From Polytrichum commune (Eukaryota > Streptophyta > Polytrichopsida > Polytrichales > Polytrichaceae): a DNA stretch of 64,000 nt. Location: assembly GCA_950295325.1 (NCBI GenBank), contig OX485805.1, positions 47,640,758 through 47,704,757 of the forward strand, read 5' to 3'. Under the pieces are notes generated by a model. That model did not search any database and was not told the DNA's origin. It saw only the letters and a program-made list of their open reading frames with translations. Position 1 is the first letter of the stretch; each line of letters begins with the position of its first letter. This document shows, piece after piece, positions 37,507-49,699 of the stretch. The position numbers were made by a program, and so were the translations under genes.

Positions 37507-38814
37507 TCAAGGAATAAACTCATCCTCACTCTCCGAAGCACTTTGATCTATGTATCTAAGTACTCTTGGATTGTATCTCTCACGTGGACTAGAAGAGGCA
37601 CTAGAGCTATGGGAGGAGTATTTGGCATAAGCTACTGCCATATCCTCGGCATAAGAAGGAAGTCGCATGGTAGGACTAGTCGGCGAGCCGAAGTATTGAT
37701 CCATCAGACTGCACCAACAGAGGAGAAATTACGATTGTTAGAATACTTCCAATCAAATGCAACATACTCAACATTAAGTTTAAGATGACAACAAACTTAC
37801 TCACATAGATTAACTGCACCCTGTTGAGGGAGGGCATCGTCGTCGTCCTCGTCAAGGTCTACAACGTGAGTTGGATCGACCCCTAGAGACTCCGAGGTTG
37901 CGACCTGTATTGGGTGCAAAATTTCTTCGTACAATTCCTTGTCTCCCTCAAGTGCCACTATTGCCCTGTTAGTAGATTGTGCTCCAAGAACCGAGGCACC
38001 TACAAAGAGCAAAACAAATGAATTAGTAGAAGGTGATTGAATTGCCTAAGTCTAGAGGCATGGGAATGTTACACAAATTACTCATACCAGTTCCAGCAGT
38101 GAGGTCACATATAATCCCGCCTGGAGGGCTAAGGCCACTGATTAGAAGCTGGAGCAGGGACACTGCCTTCTCTTTAGGGCCCTTCCAGAATGTGTCACCG
38201 TCGTTGCGCTTGAGTGCAGTATCAGAGGTGACAATGTTGAAAAGAACGTCATCATTTGCAAGGTCAACATCTTCAAATTTGTCACTGGAAGAAATAACAA
38301 ACTCCTTGGGTGGCCTAAGCAAAGGTGTGGAGAAAGATCGAACCAACACGATTGCTTTGAATTTCAGAGTCTGGACATCAAACATAGGCCTCGAATTGTT
38401 AGCAATGTGATTGAAAGTATGAATGACTTCGAACTTGAAGAGTGGGAAATGGCTACAATTACTCACCCGCTTAGAGTTATGCATAGGGTGAGTGAGGTGT
38501 AGAGAATTAACGATGGTCCATTCCTCCTTGACCTCCAAGTTGTTGTTGTAGAGAAAGCTCAAGACCTCCTTCTTGATTTGCACACTGTCAGGATAAAATA
38601 AAAGGAGTGCGCCATCGTCGTGAAGATAGCCCTGACAAAAACCAATGGTGAACTTGATAAAGTTTTGAACCTGCTTATTCCAATTTGGAACTTGCCCCGG
38701 GAATTCAGAAACTCCTGGGACAGGCAAACCATCAAGATACTCTGCAATGACGAGGTCCACCGCAACCTTATGCAACACCTTGCCGGAGAAGAAGAATTCC
38801 CTGGATGCTCCAAC
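37507..38814 (-). CDS. Putative N4/N6-type DNA methyltransferase, 3' exons
   Basis: Exons with GT-AG borders on the minus strand: 38814-38088 (possibly with a small intron at about 38470-38395), 37999-37801 and 37708-37507. The first holds GYLHDDGALLLFYPDSVQ and WKGPKEKAVSLLQLLISGL, followed by IICDLTAGTG. Across the intron this joins ASVLGAQSTNRAIVALEGD, then KELYEEIL. This matches the end of N4/N6 methylases: a helix, an AdoMet-binding D-x-x-x-GTG loop, and a final EGD acidic motif contacting the cofactor. The tail is acidic (VDLDEDDDD) then Ser-rich. The DPPY/DPPW catalytic motif should lie in an upstream exon, but the 232-bp satellite begins at the 5' splice border (38815) and MULE copy B follows. 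The gene is probably truncated, or has a very long intron. Activity cannot be claimed. Confidence 0.55.
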
Positions 38815-40480
38815 CTAAAAAGAAAAAACCCGTGAACGGCATATCTCGAGAGGGTGCCGTTAACGAAAAATTTGATTTTCATTACCATATCAAGCATCCT
38901 AATATGACCATTAACCAATAATTAAATGAACGTAGCGGGTCCACCTATATGACCAACCTGAAATTGCTAACCATATTCGGTCATCCTAAACCTATTAGTG
39001 CATATCCAGGCCATATATGAGCACCAAAAAAATAAAAATAAAAGTCCCCCGAGGGGGGTGCCGTAAACGGCAACTCTCGGGGGCACCACATATTAACCTC
39101 AAAATCTTATATTTATGAGTGTATTATGCATCCTAATATGACCATTAACCAAGCTTTAAATGACCGTGACGGGTCCGAATATATAACCAACCTGAAATTT
39201 CTAGCCATATTGACTTACTCTCAACCTTAGAGTGCATAAACATGCCATATTCAAGCACCAAAAAAATAAATAAAAAAACCCCCGAGGGGGGTGCCGTTAA
39301 CGGCACCTCTCGGGGGCACCACATTATAAACTCAAAATCTTATATTTATGAGTATATTATGCATCCTTATATGACCTTCAACCAAGACCAACATCAACTT
39401 AAGGGGGTCCGAGTATATGACCCACCTGTTATTTCTGGCCATATTGACTTACCCTCAACTTTATAGTGCATAAACAGGCCATTTTCAAGCACCAAAAAAA
39501 AAAAAAAAAAAACCCCAAAGGGGGTGCCGTTAATGGCACCCCTCGGGGGCACCACATTATAACCTCAAAATCTGATATTTATGAGTATATTATGCATCCT
39601 TATATGACCTTCAACCAAGACCAAAATCAACTTAAGGGGGTCCGAGTATATGACCCACCTGCAATTTCTGGCCATATTGACTTAGCCTCAACCTTAGAGT
39701 GCATAAACAAGCCATTTTGAAGCACCAACAAAAAAAAAAAACCCCCAAGGGGGGTGCCGTTAACGGCACCCCTCAGGGGCACCACATTACAAACTCAAAA
39801 TCTGATATTTATGAGTATATTGTGCATCCTTATATGACCTTCAACCAAGACCAAAATCAACTTAAGGGGGTCCGAATATATGACCAACGAGCAATTTCTA
39901 GCCATATTGACTTACCCTCAACCTTAGAGTGCATAAACAGGCCATTTTCAAGCACCAAAAAAAAAAAAAAAAACCCCCAAAGGGGGTGCCGTTAACGGCA
40001 CCCCTCGGGGGCACCACATTATAACCTCAAAATCTGATATTTATGAGTATATTATAGATCCTTATATGACCTTCAACCAAGACCAAAATCAACTTAAGGG
40101 AGTCCGAGTATATGACCCACCTAAAATTTCTAGCCATATTGACTCATCCTCACCCTTACAGTGTGTAGACAGGCCATTTTCAAGCACCAAAAGAATAAAA
40201 AATAAAAACCCCCGAGGGGGGTGCCGTTAACGGCACCTCTCGGGGGCACCACATTACAACCTCAAAATCTGATATTTATGAGTATATTATGCATCCTTAT
40301 ATGACCTTCAACCAAGACCAAAATCAACTTAAGGGGGTCCGAATATATGACCAACGAGCAATTTCTAGCCATATTGACTTACCCTCAACCTTAGAGTGCA
40401 TAAACAGGCCATTTTCAAGCACCAAAAAGATTAAAAAAAAGACCCCCAAAGGGGGTGCCATTAACGGCACCCCTCGGGTG
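38815..40480. repeat. 232-bp satellite with GTTAAC-centred palindrome
   Basis: Seven units with a spacing of about 229-235 bp, plus one diverged first unit. Each unit contains AAAAAA, CCCCCGAGGGG and the perfect 18-bp palindrome GGTGCCGTTAACGGCACC, flanked by further complementary C/G runs, so that every unit can form a long hairpin. Palindrome copies occur near 39057, 39288, 39524, 39757, 39987, 40227 and 40457. The rest of the unit is AT-rich (CTCAAAATCTGATATTTATG). Short apparent ORFs beginning MHKQA are satellite translations. Confidence 0.92.
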
Positions 40481-40599
40481 ACGAGGTCAGTCCCACCAAG
40501 CCCCCGCCTCAAGTTATAGTTGGTGGGGACGCTCCTAAAGTATATCCTTTGTCGCAAGATACTGTTAGCATAGTACCATTATTAAAACAACTTGCAGCA

Positions 40600-43500
40600 A
40601 TGCCGGGAAAAAAAAACATTCTTAAAAAAATAGACTACTCGGTGATTAGACACGAGAGGGTAGAGTACCTTCCTGCTCTGTTCGATGGTGCTGTCATCTT
40701 CGAGTTGCCACCCGTTGGTTACACGGCCGCACGGTCACAGGCCAAGTCTATGCAGGGAATGGACAAGCGTTACGATGGCCATGTGTGGACTAAGACCATC
40801 ACCACTAACATCACAAACGACTTTGGTTTGTCCTTCCGTTCTTCCTCCTGCGTTGGACACCTGCGTTGCAAGAACAAGGAGTGCGAATATCTGATCCGCC
40901 GACCTCGTATTTTCGAAGTCAACGAGACAAAGTTTGAAGGTTGTACCCTCCAAGCCTTTGTAGTGGATCAAGCACCCCCAACTGACTCTACGCTTGTTTG
41001 CAAGGTGTGTAAAGAACCCCCGACATGTATTGCTACATGTGGGGCTAAGATTTATTATGTTGCTGGCAAAATCAACCATACAAGAGCGTGTATCCACCTT
41101 GGAATTCACGATCACCCAGTCAAGGTGGGCGACTACAGAGACACTAAGGCTGAGATCAGTGGCCTAATTGAAGAACAGATCGAGAAGACTCCCCAGGCTA
41201 CCAGGAGTGCGGTTGTGTTGGAGGCTAGCAAAGTTCTAATTGGCAGTTATCTCCTTCAACCCGATGACGCGCCAACAAAGAAGCTTTCTCTTGAGGAATT
41301 TGTTCCAGTGTTCGACCGGTGCAAGGACATGGCTTCCCCAAACATCCGCAACAAGGTCATGAGCTTCCGTTTCCTCAGAAGGTATGGTGTCATGGACTCT
41401 ATCACCAAACTCCGTGGAATCAGTTTATGGGCATTTGTGCAGGAGAACAAATTCCCAGGTCAAGGGGCAGATCTTGACAAGGTTTTTGTCTTTAAGATGT
41501 CGGAAGTCGGGCCTGGTAGTGGGGTAGACTTGGTGAAGCGTATGCAGCCCGGCGAAGATCTGGAGAATGCTTGGATTATGTTCGACCATGTGAAACGGGT
41601 GAGACAGTGGACCACAATGGCATGCCACGTGTATGACTCCACGTATTGTCGTGTCATGACCATTGCAAGCTGTGACATGCAATCGGAGGACTGTGATGCC
41701 CAGATCGTTTTCTGGAAGAATCTCAATGCTGTGATGGAGAGGAATGGCGTTGTCGATACCAACTTCAAGGGTTTCATGGCCAACAGCGCCCAGGCCAATT
41801 GGAATGCAGTTCGGGTCATATATGGCAACGGGAAGAAGGAGGACCGCATGGATGACCGGGAAAGAACCTGTCAGTTTCACTGGACCCAATCTATGGTTAA
41901 GTATACCGAGAAATACATCCCCGAAGAACTCTGGGAGCAACACAAGAAGATGTGCCACCAATATAGGATCGCCATGACCATGGACGAAGCGGAGAACCTG
42001 TACCACGGGCTACGTGCATGGTGGGTATCCGCCGGGGTAGTGACAGAGAAGGCACTTGACAAACTCGAGCTCTGGCTTGCATTCTGGCACTTCCGTTATC
42101 GCCAATGGGGAGGCTTCATGACCGGGGTATGTTCTCCCAAAACTTGTTGTTTTTTTTTCTTTCTTTTCACTCTAATATGAAACAACTCTTCTCCAATTTC
42201 TAATTGCTTACACTATGTACACGCAGAAATTTACAGTAGAAGAACTAGCAGAAATGCCTTCATGTAATCTCGCCGAATCAATACACAACAAGTGGCTTCA
42301 ATCGTCTGGAAACAGCGGCGGCGACCTCTATGTTGCTACAGTGGACGACTTTGTTCGAGGCTTCCTTCAGGTTGTCAATTACTACCAGTTCCTGAAAGGT
42401 GATGTTGGCGGTATAGGCCCTACAAAGAAAGAGCTCAAGCTAAGGTTGGCAGAGCGTAGGGCGAAGCAAACGGGTAATCCTTTAGTCCTCGAAGACCCCA
42501 TGATGGACATGCCTGGAGCAGAAGAGTTCTGTACCCGGGTGCCTTGTATGGCTGGGGAAGAGGTGTTCAGGTCCACGAAGCGCAAAGCAGATCTACCTCT
42601 TGGAGCAGAAGAGGAGTCGCACAGACCTGATAAGGTCAACTTCTCACATCCCCGTGCTTCTAGTAGGGCTGTCCGGACTCGTTCCACTGACATGCCCATA
42701 ATTATTGAAGAGGAAGATTCCAATGTCCCGGAAGTTGCACCCCCGGCGCCACATGCGGACGATATCGTCCCGTCCCCCATCCCCGTGGGACGGATCAACC
42801 ACGTCACTGCCGTCGAGGAGACTAGGGTGAACGTGAAGGAGTGGCACATCGCTCGGTTGCCAAAGACTTCTGCCAAATGTTGTTGGGCACAGAGAGCCGT
42901 CACCAAAAAGAAGTGTACTGAGAGAATCGTAAGGGGTGCAAAATCAACCCCTGCCCCTACGTACACCGGTCTATGGCACAGCACTAGGAGAAATGTGAAA
43001 GAGACCACAGAGTTTTTCTTCTGCTCAGATGATATCCATAGGTGCGTTAAGGGTAGCAGACGCAAATGGGTTGTTCAATACTCTGCGGAACAGGAGAGGC
43101 CAAGCATTCCGGATGTTTGGCCAGTGAAACTTGGGACTAACCTCAAGCAATGTGAGATCCTGGCCCTCGAGGCGGCCGGATTCCAACTGCCGCAGAAAGT
43201 GCCAGTCTCACCCAGAAGGCTCTTTTCCACTGCACCATCTCCGGCAAATTTAGACTCCGTGCCGGTGCCAGCAGATGCGGACATGTATCCTGGGAAGAAA
43301 GAAGGGAAGCTCGTTAAGCGCACCGCAACCCGTCCAAACCCACAGCAGCGGTTATCCATGGGCTCTACGGACTCCCTCAAAGCTCAACTCCGCTCGGTGA
43401 CGATGATTCCTCACCCTGGCCATGGCTGCATCATTGCGCTAGACTCGATGACGCCACCCGACGTGACACAATACCACATCACCATCAGTTCCCTCCCGGG

Positions 43501-43711
43501 TTGCACCTGCCCTGCATTCAAGAAGACAATGACCAACTTTCGAGGGCGGAGTCAATTCTCGTATTGCAAGCATGTTTACTATATTTTTTTAAAGGTCTGC
43601 CATCGCAATCCTGATGTAGACCTTTTCATCCACGCGCCAACCTTCAGCTTCAACGAGGTCAAAGTTATTCTCGAGAGTGGAATTTTAACTCACCCTTTAG
43701 ATCGGGCCTAG
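40600..43711 (+). CDS. SWIM-finger MULE-type transposase-like gene, copy B (open)
   Basis: Two exons, 40600-42126 and 42227-43711, with a phase-0 GT-AG intron at the same place as in copies A and C, give about 1003 residues without a stop. Domains: a conserved DYSVIRHERVEYLPALFDG region, a zinc-binding region ending CIHLGIHDHPVKVGD, a MULE-like DDE core (STYCRVMTIASCDMQSED; GFMANSAQANWNAV; RTCQFHWTQ), WPVKLGTNLK, and a C-terminal SWIM finger (GCTCPAFKK then YCKHVYYIF). Compared with A and C it lacks the Cys/His-rich and acidic N-terminal parts, and its 5' end abuts the satellite. The residue aligned with the second MULE Asp (MADSAQ in A and C) is Asn here. The frame is open further upstream to about 40490, so the start is a guess at the first ATG. 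It may be a transposase remnant or a gene kept for DNA binding. Confidence 0.72.
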
Positions 43712-45336
43712 GATTTACTCTAAGTGTCCCTTTCTCCCATCAACATGATAGATGAAGTAGTGCCTATTCATCCATGTTTCTAATAGAGTACACCATATAC
43801 TAAGTGATATAAGATTTTCATTGAATAATTAAATATTGTCAGCTCAAAAATATAATAAATATAATCCCATGGATTATTTTTATTCAGCTCAAAAAGTTGG
43901 ATTACAATACTCAACCGTATCATGTGTCTCTATACATATTGGGATCATCATTGGTTTTCATCATCTACTTAATTATTATATCACAATTTTACGATCATTT
44001 TGGCACTTCACGGTTCTCAAACTAAATCAGACCATTTCAAATTCAGGGCATTTATTTTATTTAGTGCCCACACATTCCACGGAAATAGGTCCCAAAAAGT
44101 TCTATTTTTGGCAGAATCCGGAATATTCTAGTATATTCTTTTACTATTTTAATGGAATTCTAAATTTAATACAGAATCTATCCTATTTTTACCACATTTC
44201 CGCTCTCCGCTCACCGCTCGCATACAAGCCTCGTCCCATCCTCTCACGAAACTACAAAGTCCTTGAAGATTCCACTCCTTCATTGACCTCTTCCATTTCG
44301 ATGGAGTTGTCCTCGCCGTCCACTTCATTAGTCTTCCACGGAATGTCCGCACTCAAATCAACCACATCAATCGCATTCCTATCTTCATAATTTGTTGAAT
44401 CCTGCTCCACCACATCCGCCCGCATCTTGCATTTCTCTACATATTGTTGCCGCTCATCCTCCTCTACCCTCTACTTCCATGCTTGTGTGGACTGCGAGAA
44501 TGGAGTCATCTCGTAGTCATCACGATATCTCTTCACTGCACTTCTCTCACGTTCTGGTGATGGATTGAAGGGCACGTGCGGATCTCCTAGACTAACTATC
44601 TCCTCTCCCATCCTTTGCATACTTCTCAACCTTCATATTGTATATGATCCTAATTGTTGTGATTTATATTCATCTCAAGGCATTTTCGTCGTCCACGATC
44701 AATAATTGGTGCTCTCGACGACCTAGAAGACCAAATTGCCTTAGGTACGACGGACAAAAGATTGCAATAATTCCAATAATAGTGCTTTGTGCCATGTCCT
44801 TTTCTTGACTTAATCTTCAATCTCATTGATTTTAAAAAATACCAATGATATATTTATAAGATTTTTCTGTATCAAAGCCCTTAATTGTCCACGGTCATAG
44901 GTCCCAATATTTACTAAGTTTAGAATAAAATTTTACAAAAATAGCTGTTTGTCCAAAAATACCCTAAAGTTACTGCTTAAAGTTACATTTTAATCAAAAT
45001 AACTCAGAACTTACCGCTCACCGCTCACCGCTCACCGCTCTACGCTCGCAAAATAGCTTCGTCCGTCACGAGCATCTAGGATGTTGGCACGACGTAAATC
45101 AAGTTAAATAGCTGATAAGTTTTGTCTTTGTCCTAGGTACTAGTTGATTTGATACCTATATCTTGGACACTAGCAATAAATCACTGTAGTGGACGAAGAT
45201 GCCGGGACTCAATATATATCCACATTATTATACTCATAATGAATAAGAATGTAGAGGGGCGTGTGAAAGATGGAAGTGGAGAGAGATGTTTGAGTGCCTA
45301 GGATGGGATGAGGACATTGTGAGGTGAAGGACCGGA
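43712..45336. other. Spacer with relic fragments
   Basis: AT-rich region between MULE copies B and C. It contains a minus-strand coding relic (44207-44600, listed separately), CCGCTC-rich ends near 44200-44220, and a block at about 44820-45065 related to 14740-15015. No intact gene is seen. Confidence 0.5.
44207..44600 (-). pseudogene. Relic related to the small ORF at 56052-56435
   Basis: On the minus strand the frame reads RYRDDYEMTPFSQSTQ upstream, then AIDVVDLSADIPWKTNE and EVDGEDNSIEMEEV, then ESSRTL before a TAG. This matches NDVVDLSVDIWVKPGD, DDNSIDIEDV and ESSRTL in the ORF at 56.1 kb. A stop also lies upstream (after TQAWK). The parent gene is unknown; it could be the C-terminal tail of a transposase. 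Confidence 0.5.
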
Positions 45337-45362
45337 CACTACTAAGAGGTCACAACAACTTT

Positions 45363-45575
45363 TTGATGATTTAGTGTACTGATGCAAGCAACTAACCATA
45401 TTTGCATTTTCCTTTCTCATGCTGCAGTACATTTTCCACAAAGACAATGAGGAGATTTGGAATCAATCGTAAGATCACCAATCTCCACATTGTCTTCATG
45501 GATCGTGTACTGCAGCATGAGATAAGAGGATTCAGAAATGGTTAGTTGCTTGCATCAATGAACTAATTCATCATG
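45363..45575. repeat. Long foldback (about 100-bp arms, very short loop)
   Basis: Left arm about 45363-45465, right arm about 45470-45575, with a loop of only a few bases. The arms share a perfect 20-bp block (TGATGCAAGCAACTAACCAT and complement) and a perfect 17-bp block (TCTCATGCTGCAGTACA and complement), with scattered mismatches between. It lies inside a stretch bounded by CACTAC (45337) and GTAGTG (45670-45675). A transcript would form a near-continuous hairpin. Confidence 0.8.
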
Positions 45576-45764
45576 CGGTTGATGAAGTCAAGAGAGAGAA
45601 AATGAGATTGACATTTTTTAGATTGACGAGATTGAAGAAGAAGAAACACAGTGATACATAAAAAATCTTGTAGTGGCCCTTTTAGTCTCACTACTTCTTG
45701 ATTAAATCAATTGCTCCATACATAGGTCTCTTTGATGAGACACTAAACTCTAAAAAGACAAATA

Positions 45765-48700
45765 CTTCAGTAAGCCACTCTCTAAAACTCGCTTCACTTC
45801 GCTGAAGCTGAAACTAGCTGCGTGAATGAAGGTGTCGGACTCTGAATCCAGACCACAAACCACTGTAAACAAATATTAATACAAGTGTTTATAGTTGGCC
45901 CATTGACCGCGCTTTCCAATAGCATTTCTCGACATCTCCTTGAAATACGGGCAAGTGCAAGCAGGCAGCTGCAAAATGGTTAGGTAGTACTGCTGGACTT
46001 TCGGAGGTGTGCCCGAATCCAACGAGACGATGCATCCAAGGGCAGGGGATGGGAGCATGCACAATTTGCGCACGGTGCCTTTGAATGATAGGGCCGATGC
46101 ACAATTATTGGCATGCTTGGTTGACGGGGCCTTCTTGTTGCGCCGGATATTCTTGCCAGATCTGTGGGTAGGAAACTCGTCCGGATATGCCGGAGTCGTG
46201 TAAATTGATAAGTCCACAGTCAAAGGCTGGTCCTGAAAGAGTCTTGTAGGGGACATCTCCTTCTGCTGGGGTAGTCTAAAGCCTGCATTTTCCAAAGACA
46301 GGTTCTCTTTGCAAGATAAGTTGGTCCCCAACTTAACCGGCCATACCTCTGGAACCGCCGGCCTTGACACCACCCACTTCCGTTTTGTGCCCTTGACGCA
46401 TCTCTCAATGTTGTCATTGCAGAAGAAGAACTGCATAGACTCCTTCCTATTCTTCTTGTAGTTGTCCATCAAACCAGTGTAGGTTGGAGCGGCAGTGCTC
46501 TTCCCATCCTGCACAATCCGTGCGATGCACTTCTTTTTGGTGATTGCTTGTTGAGCAAAGCATGCCTTGGCGGATGTCTTAGGTAGGCGCGCGATATGCC
46601 ACTCAGAAGGGTTCCATGTTGTCTCCTCAACTGCAGTGACGTGGTAGCGATGAAGTTGCTGAAGAGGTTCGTGTGTTGAAAGGTTTAGCTCCACCTCATT
46701 GGTAGTTGTAGGAGAATCCAGAATTACCATAGGTGGGGGAGAGTCGTTGTTATTGCGCGTTGATCTGGTTTGGACGCGCGGTCTGGATATGCTGATCTTG
46801 TCGGGCCTATGAGACTCAAGTTCGGAACCAAAAGCGGTATCTGGCTTTCGTTTAAGAGATAGAAATACCTCTTCTCCTTCAAGGTGAGGAGTTCTGGTGC
46901 ACCACTCGTCGGCGCCAGGCATCTTCAATAAAGCCTCGTGAAGCGATTTGGAGTTTCCTGTTCGAGCCGCCGACCTTTGAGCACGTCTGAGCTTCAATTC
47001 CTCCTGTGATGGTCCAGTACCAGGGCGCTCACCTTTGAGGAATTGGTAGTATGCAACACACTGCATGAAGGCACACACGAAGTCATCCACTGTTGCCACA
47101 AACAGGTCGCTGCCCCGATCGCCCGACTGCTGTTTCCACTTGTTATGGATAGATTCTGCAAGGTTACAAGATGGCATTTCAGCAAGCTCGTCTTCATTGA
47201 GGTCCTGCAACCAAAGAACAGTCACCGATTAGCGTCATGGTCGGAAAGTACATGTGGAAGTAGAATGCAAAATGATGCATAGAAAATAGGTAGAAGAAAA
47301 TAGCGGACTTACCAACTCCATAAACCCACCCCATTGGCGGTAACGGAAATGCCAAAAGGCAAGCCAAAGCTCCAGTCGACGTAGGCCTTGTTCAGATGCA
47401 GCACCGGATGACATCCACCATGCTTGAATTGCAAGATACTTCGTCTCAGCCTCCGCCATGGACTTCGCATTCTTGTATTGCTGGCAGAATTTACGATGTT
47501 GGGATTGGAGGTCTTGACGGATGTCGGCCTTGGTGTGTTTTTCAAGGGACTGCGTCCAGTGGAAAAGACAAGTCCTCTCCCTGTCCACCATCTTCTCAGT
47601 CGCATCTCCACTCCCGTATATGATCCGAACAACATTCCAATTTGCCTAGGCACTGTCGGCCATAAAGCCCTTGAAATTGACTGAAGGGACACCGTGACGA
47701 GCCATAACAGCATTCAGATTCTTCCATACAACTGATTGGGCTGCCACGTCCTCCGACTGCATGTCACATACTGCGATAGTCAAGACCCGGCAATATGTGG
47801 AATCATACACGTGGCAAGCCATTGTTGTCCAGGACTGGACACGTTTGACATGGTCAAACATTATCCAGGCGTTCTCTAGGTCACCCCCGGCCTGCATTCG
47901 CTTGACGAGGTCGACTCCACTGCCCGGCCCGACTTCAGACATCTTGAAGACGAATACCTTGTCTAGATCTTCTCCTTGGCCCGGAAACATGTTCTTCTGA
48001 ACGAAGTTCCAGTTGCTAGAGCCGCGTAGCATTTGTAATGCTATCCATGACTCCAAAGCATCGCAATGCCTTAAATGTTGAGATTGAGTTCCGAATGTTC
48101 GGTGAGGTTAAGTGCTTGCATCGATCAAAAATTGGGAGTAGCTGGTCCAGCTCCAAGGTCGTCCATTGCTCACCTTCTTTAGCCAAAAGGAGCGGGCCAA
48201 GTACTTCCTTCGCCGTTTCAAGCACAATGGCCGATCGAGTAGCCGATGGAATCCGTTCGACTTGTTCACCAATCAAGCTCTCCGTCAGCTCGATAAAGTC
48301 ACGGTGATCACCAGACTTCACAGGGTGGTCGTGAGATCCCAAGTGCACACAAGCCCTTGTCATGTGAGGTGCTGCAGTCACGTAATAAATCTTTGCAGGG
48401 CATAGGGCAACATAAGTAGGTGGGACATTACACGCTTTGCAAACAACTGTTGAACCCGTAGGAGGGGTGGATCCAACTTCAAACAGCTTTTCAGACAACC
48501 CTTCCCACTCAGTCTCGTTCACACCGGCCGTTCGATGGTATCGTCTTAGGTACTCACAGTCAACGTTAACACAGCGGAGGTGGCCAAGACATGAAAACAT
48601 ACGAAATAGAAGATTCAAGTCGTTCTGAATATTAGACGTGATAGTGCGAGACCAAGCATGGCCATCATATCTCCTATCCATTCCACGAAGCTGCTTGGCC

Positions 48701-49401
48701 TTTGTGTTCTGGCCATGAACACCTAAAGGCGGAAACTCAAAAATAAAATCGCCATTATAACTAGGGGGGAGAAAATCAACCTGTTGGAGTTTAATTGCAT
48801 TGAAATCAATTCGAGATAGAACATTCTTTGACCGCTTACGAGAACCAAGTTTCATCAATGAATGAACTATACTGCCTAAAGGTTTTGGTACAGTAGTGGA
48901 CGGACCAGGGGCACGCGATGGACTCAAAGGATGAGTTGCTTCTTGGCGCGCTGCTTGTGGAGACAACGCCCTCTGAAATTTCCTTACCGATCGTAAGATC
49001 TCCACCTCACTATCCGAGTCATCACTCAACTCGTAAATTGTATCAAGACCAGGTTCTACTGCGACCTTGGAAAATACCGGAGTCTCAATGCAAACTGTGG
49101 ACGACTCTCTAGGAGTTAGAAGTTCAGTAGAACCATCTAGAACTGACTCAGAGACACCGTATACTCGATACTTTCCTGGATTCAGCAACCAGAACGTCCC
49201 CATATCATTCTTTCTGGACAACTGACCAACGGAGTCACTACTACAAAACACGTCTTTTACTACTATGAAGAGTGATTGGGGGAATGCACGAAATTCAATG
49301 TTGTTCATTCCATGTCCGAGTTTACTTTGAGGAGTCATGGTGCTGATGTGGGACAACAATTCAGTTGGGAACGCACGTGTGAACGTGTTTGGGAACGCCA
49401 A
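45765..49401 (-). pseudogene. SWIM-finger MULE-type transposase-like gene, copy C (broken)
   Basis: Homologous to copy A throughout. N-terminal part with GTFWLLNPGKYRVYGVSES and IYELSDDSDSE; zinc-binding region ending CVHLGSHDHPVKSG; DDE-like core (GFMADSA then ANWNVVRIIY); intron 47312-47205; WPVKLGTNLSCKE; SWIM region. Defects: a 1-base frame change near 48025 (after FGVMDSIT), a TAG in place of Gln in the DSAQ motif (47646), and in the SWIM finger the expected Cys before KH is Tyr (WANYKHLY), followed by a stop (45876). The lost tail (TFIHAASFSFSEV) can still be read to about 45765. N-terminal sequence before about 49200 diverges from copy A, so the start is uncertain. Confidence 0.8.
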
Positions 49402-49699
49402 ATGGGACGTGCATTACTGTGGGTAGTGAAGAGGTCGATTTGGACAGATTGTCATATGTTTCAAGGATTTAGAATGGATACTCGCCAAAAAGGGGCGTCT
49501 CTTTTTATAATTCATAATGGAATGTACATATTTATATAGAGTGAGGCATTTCTACATAACCAACATAATCTAATTTAATCTATTTGAACATCTCTATCTT
49601 CTTCAATTCCAAAGTCATCCTCGTCTTCAAATGGAGATTCGTGCTCATTTGTGTTCAAAGCTATAACCACTTCGTTGCTGCTTAATACCACAACCTCAT
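49402..49699. other. Upstream region of copy C
   Basis: Short region between copy C and the hAT end. It includes a CACTACTACAAAA string at 49236 just inside the gene. No separate gene is seen. Confidence 0.4.

Noticed and set aside
39242..40519. Repeated short ORFs beginning MHKQA or MHPYMTF
   Set aside because: They follow the 232-bp satellite units and end at unit-specific stops; no sign of coding constraint.
45337..45675. Autonomous CACTA element
   Set aside because: CACTAC/GTAGTG ends are present, but flanking triplets (GGA and GCC) do not match and no transposase is present.
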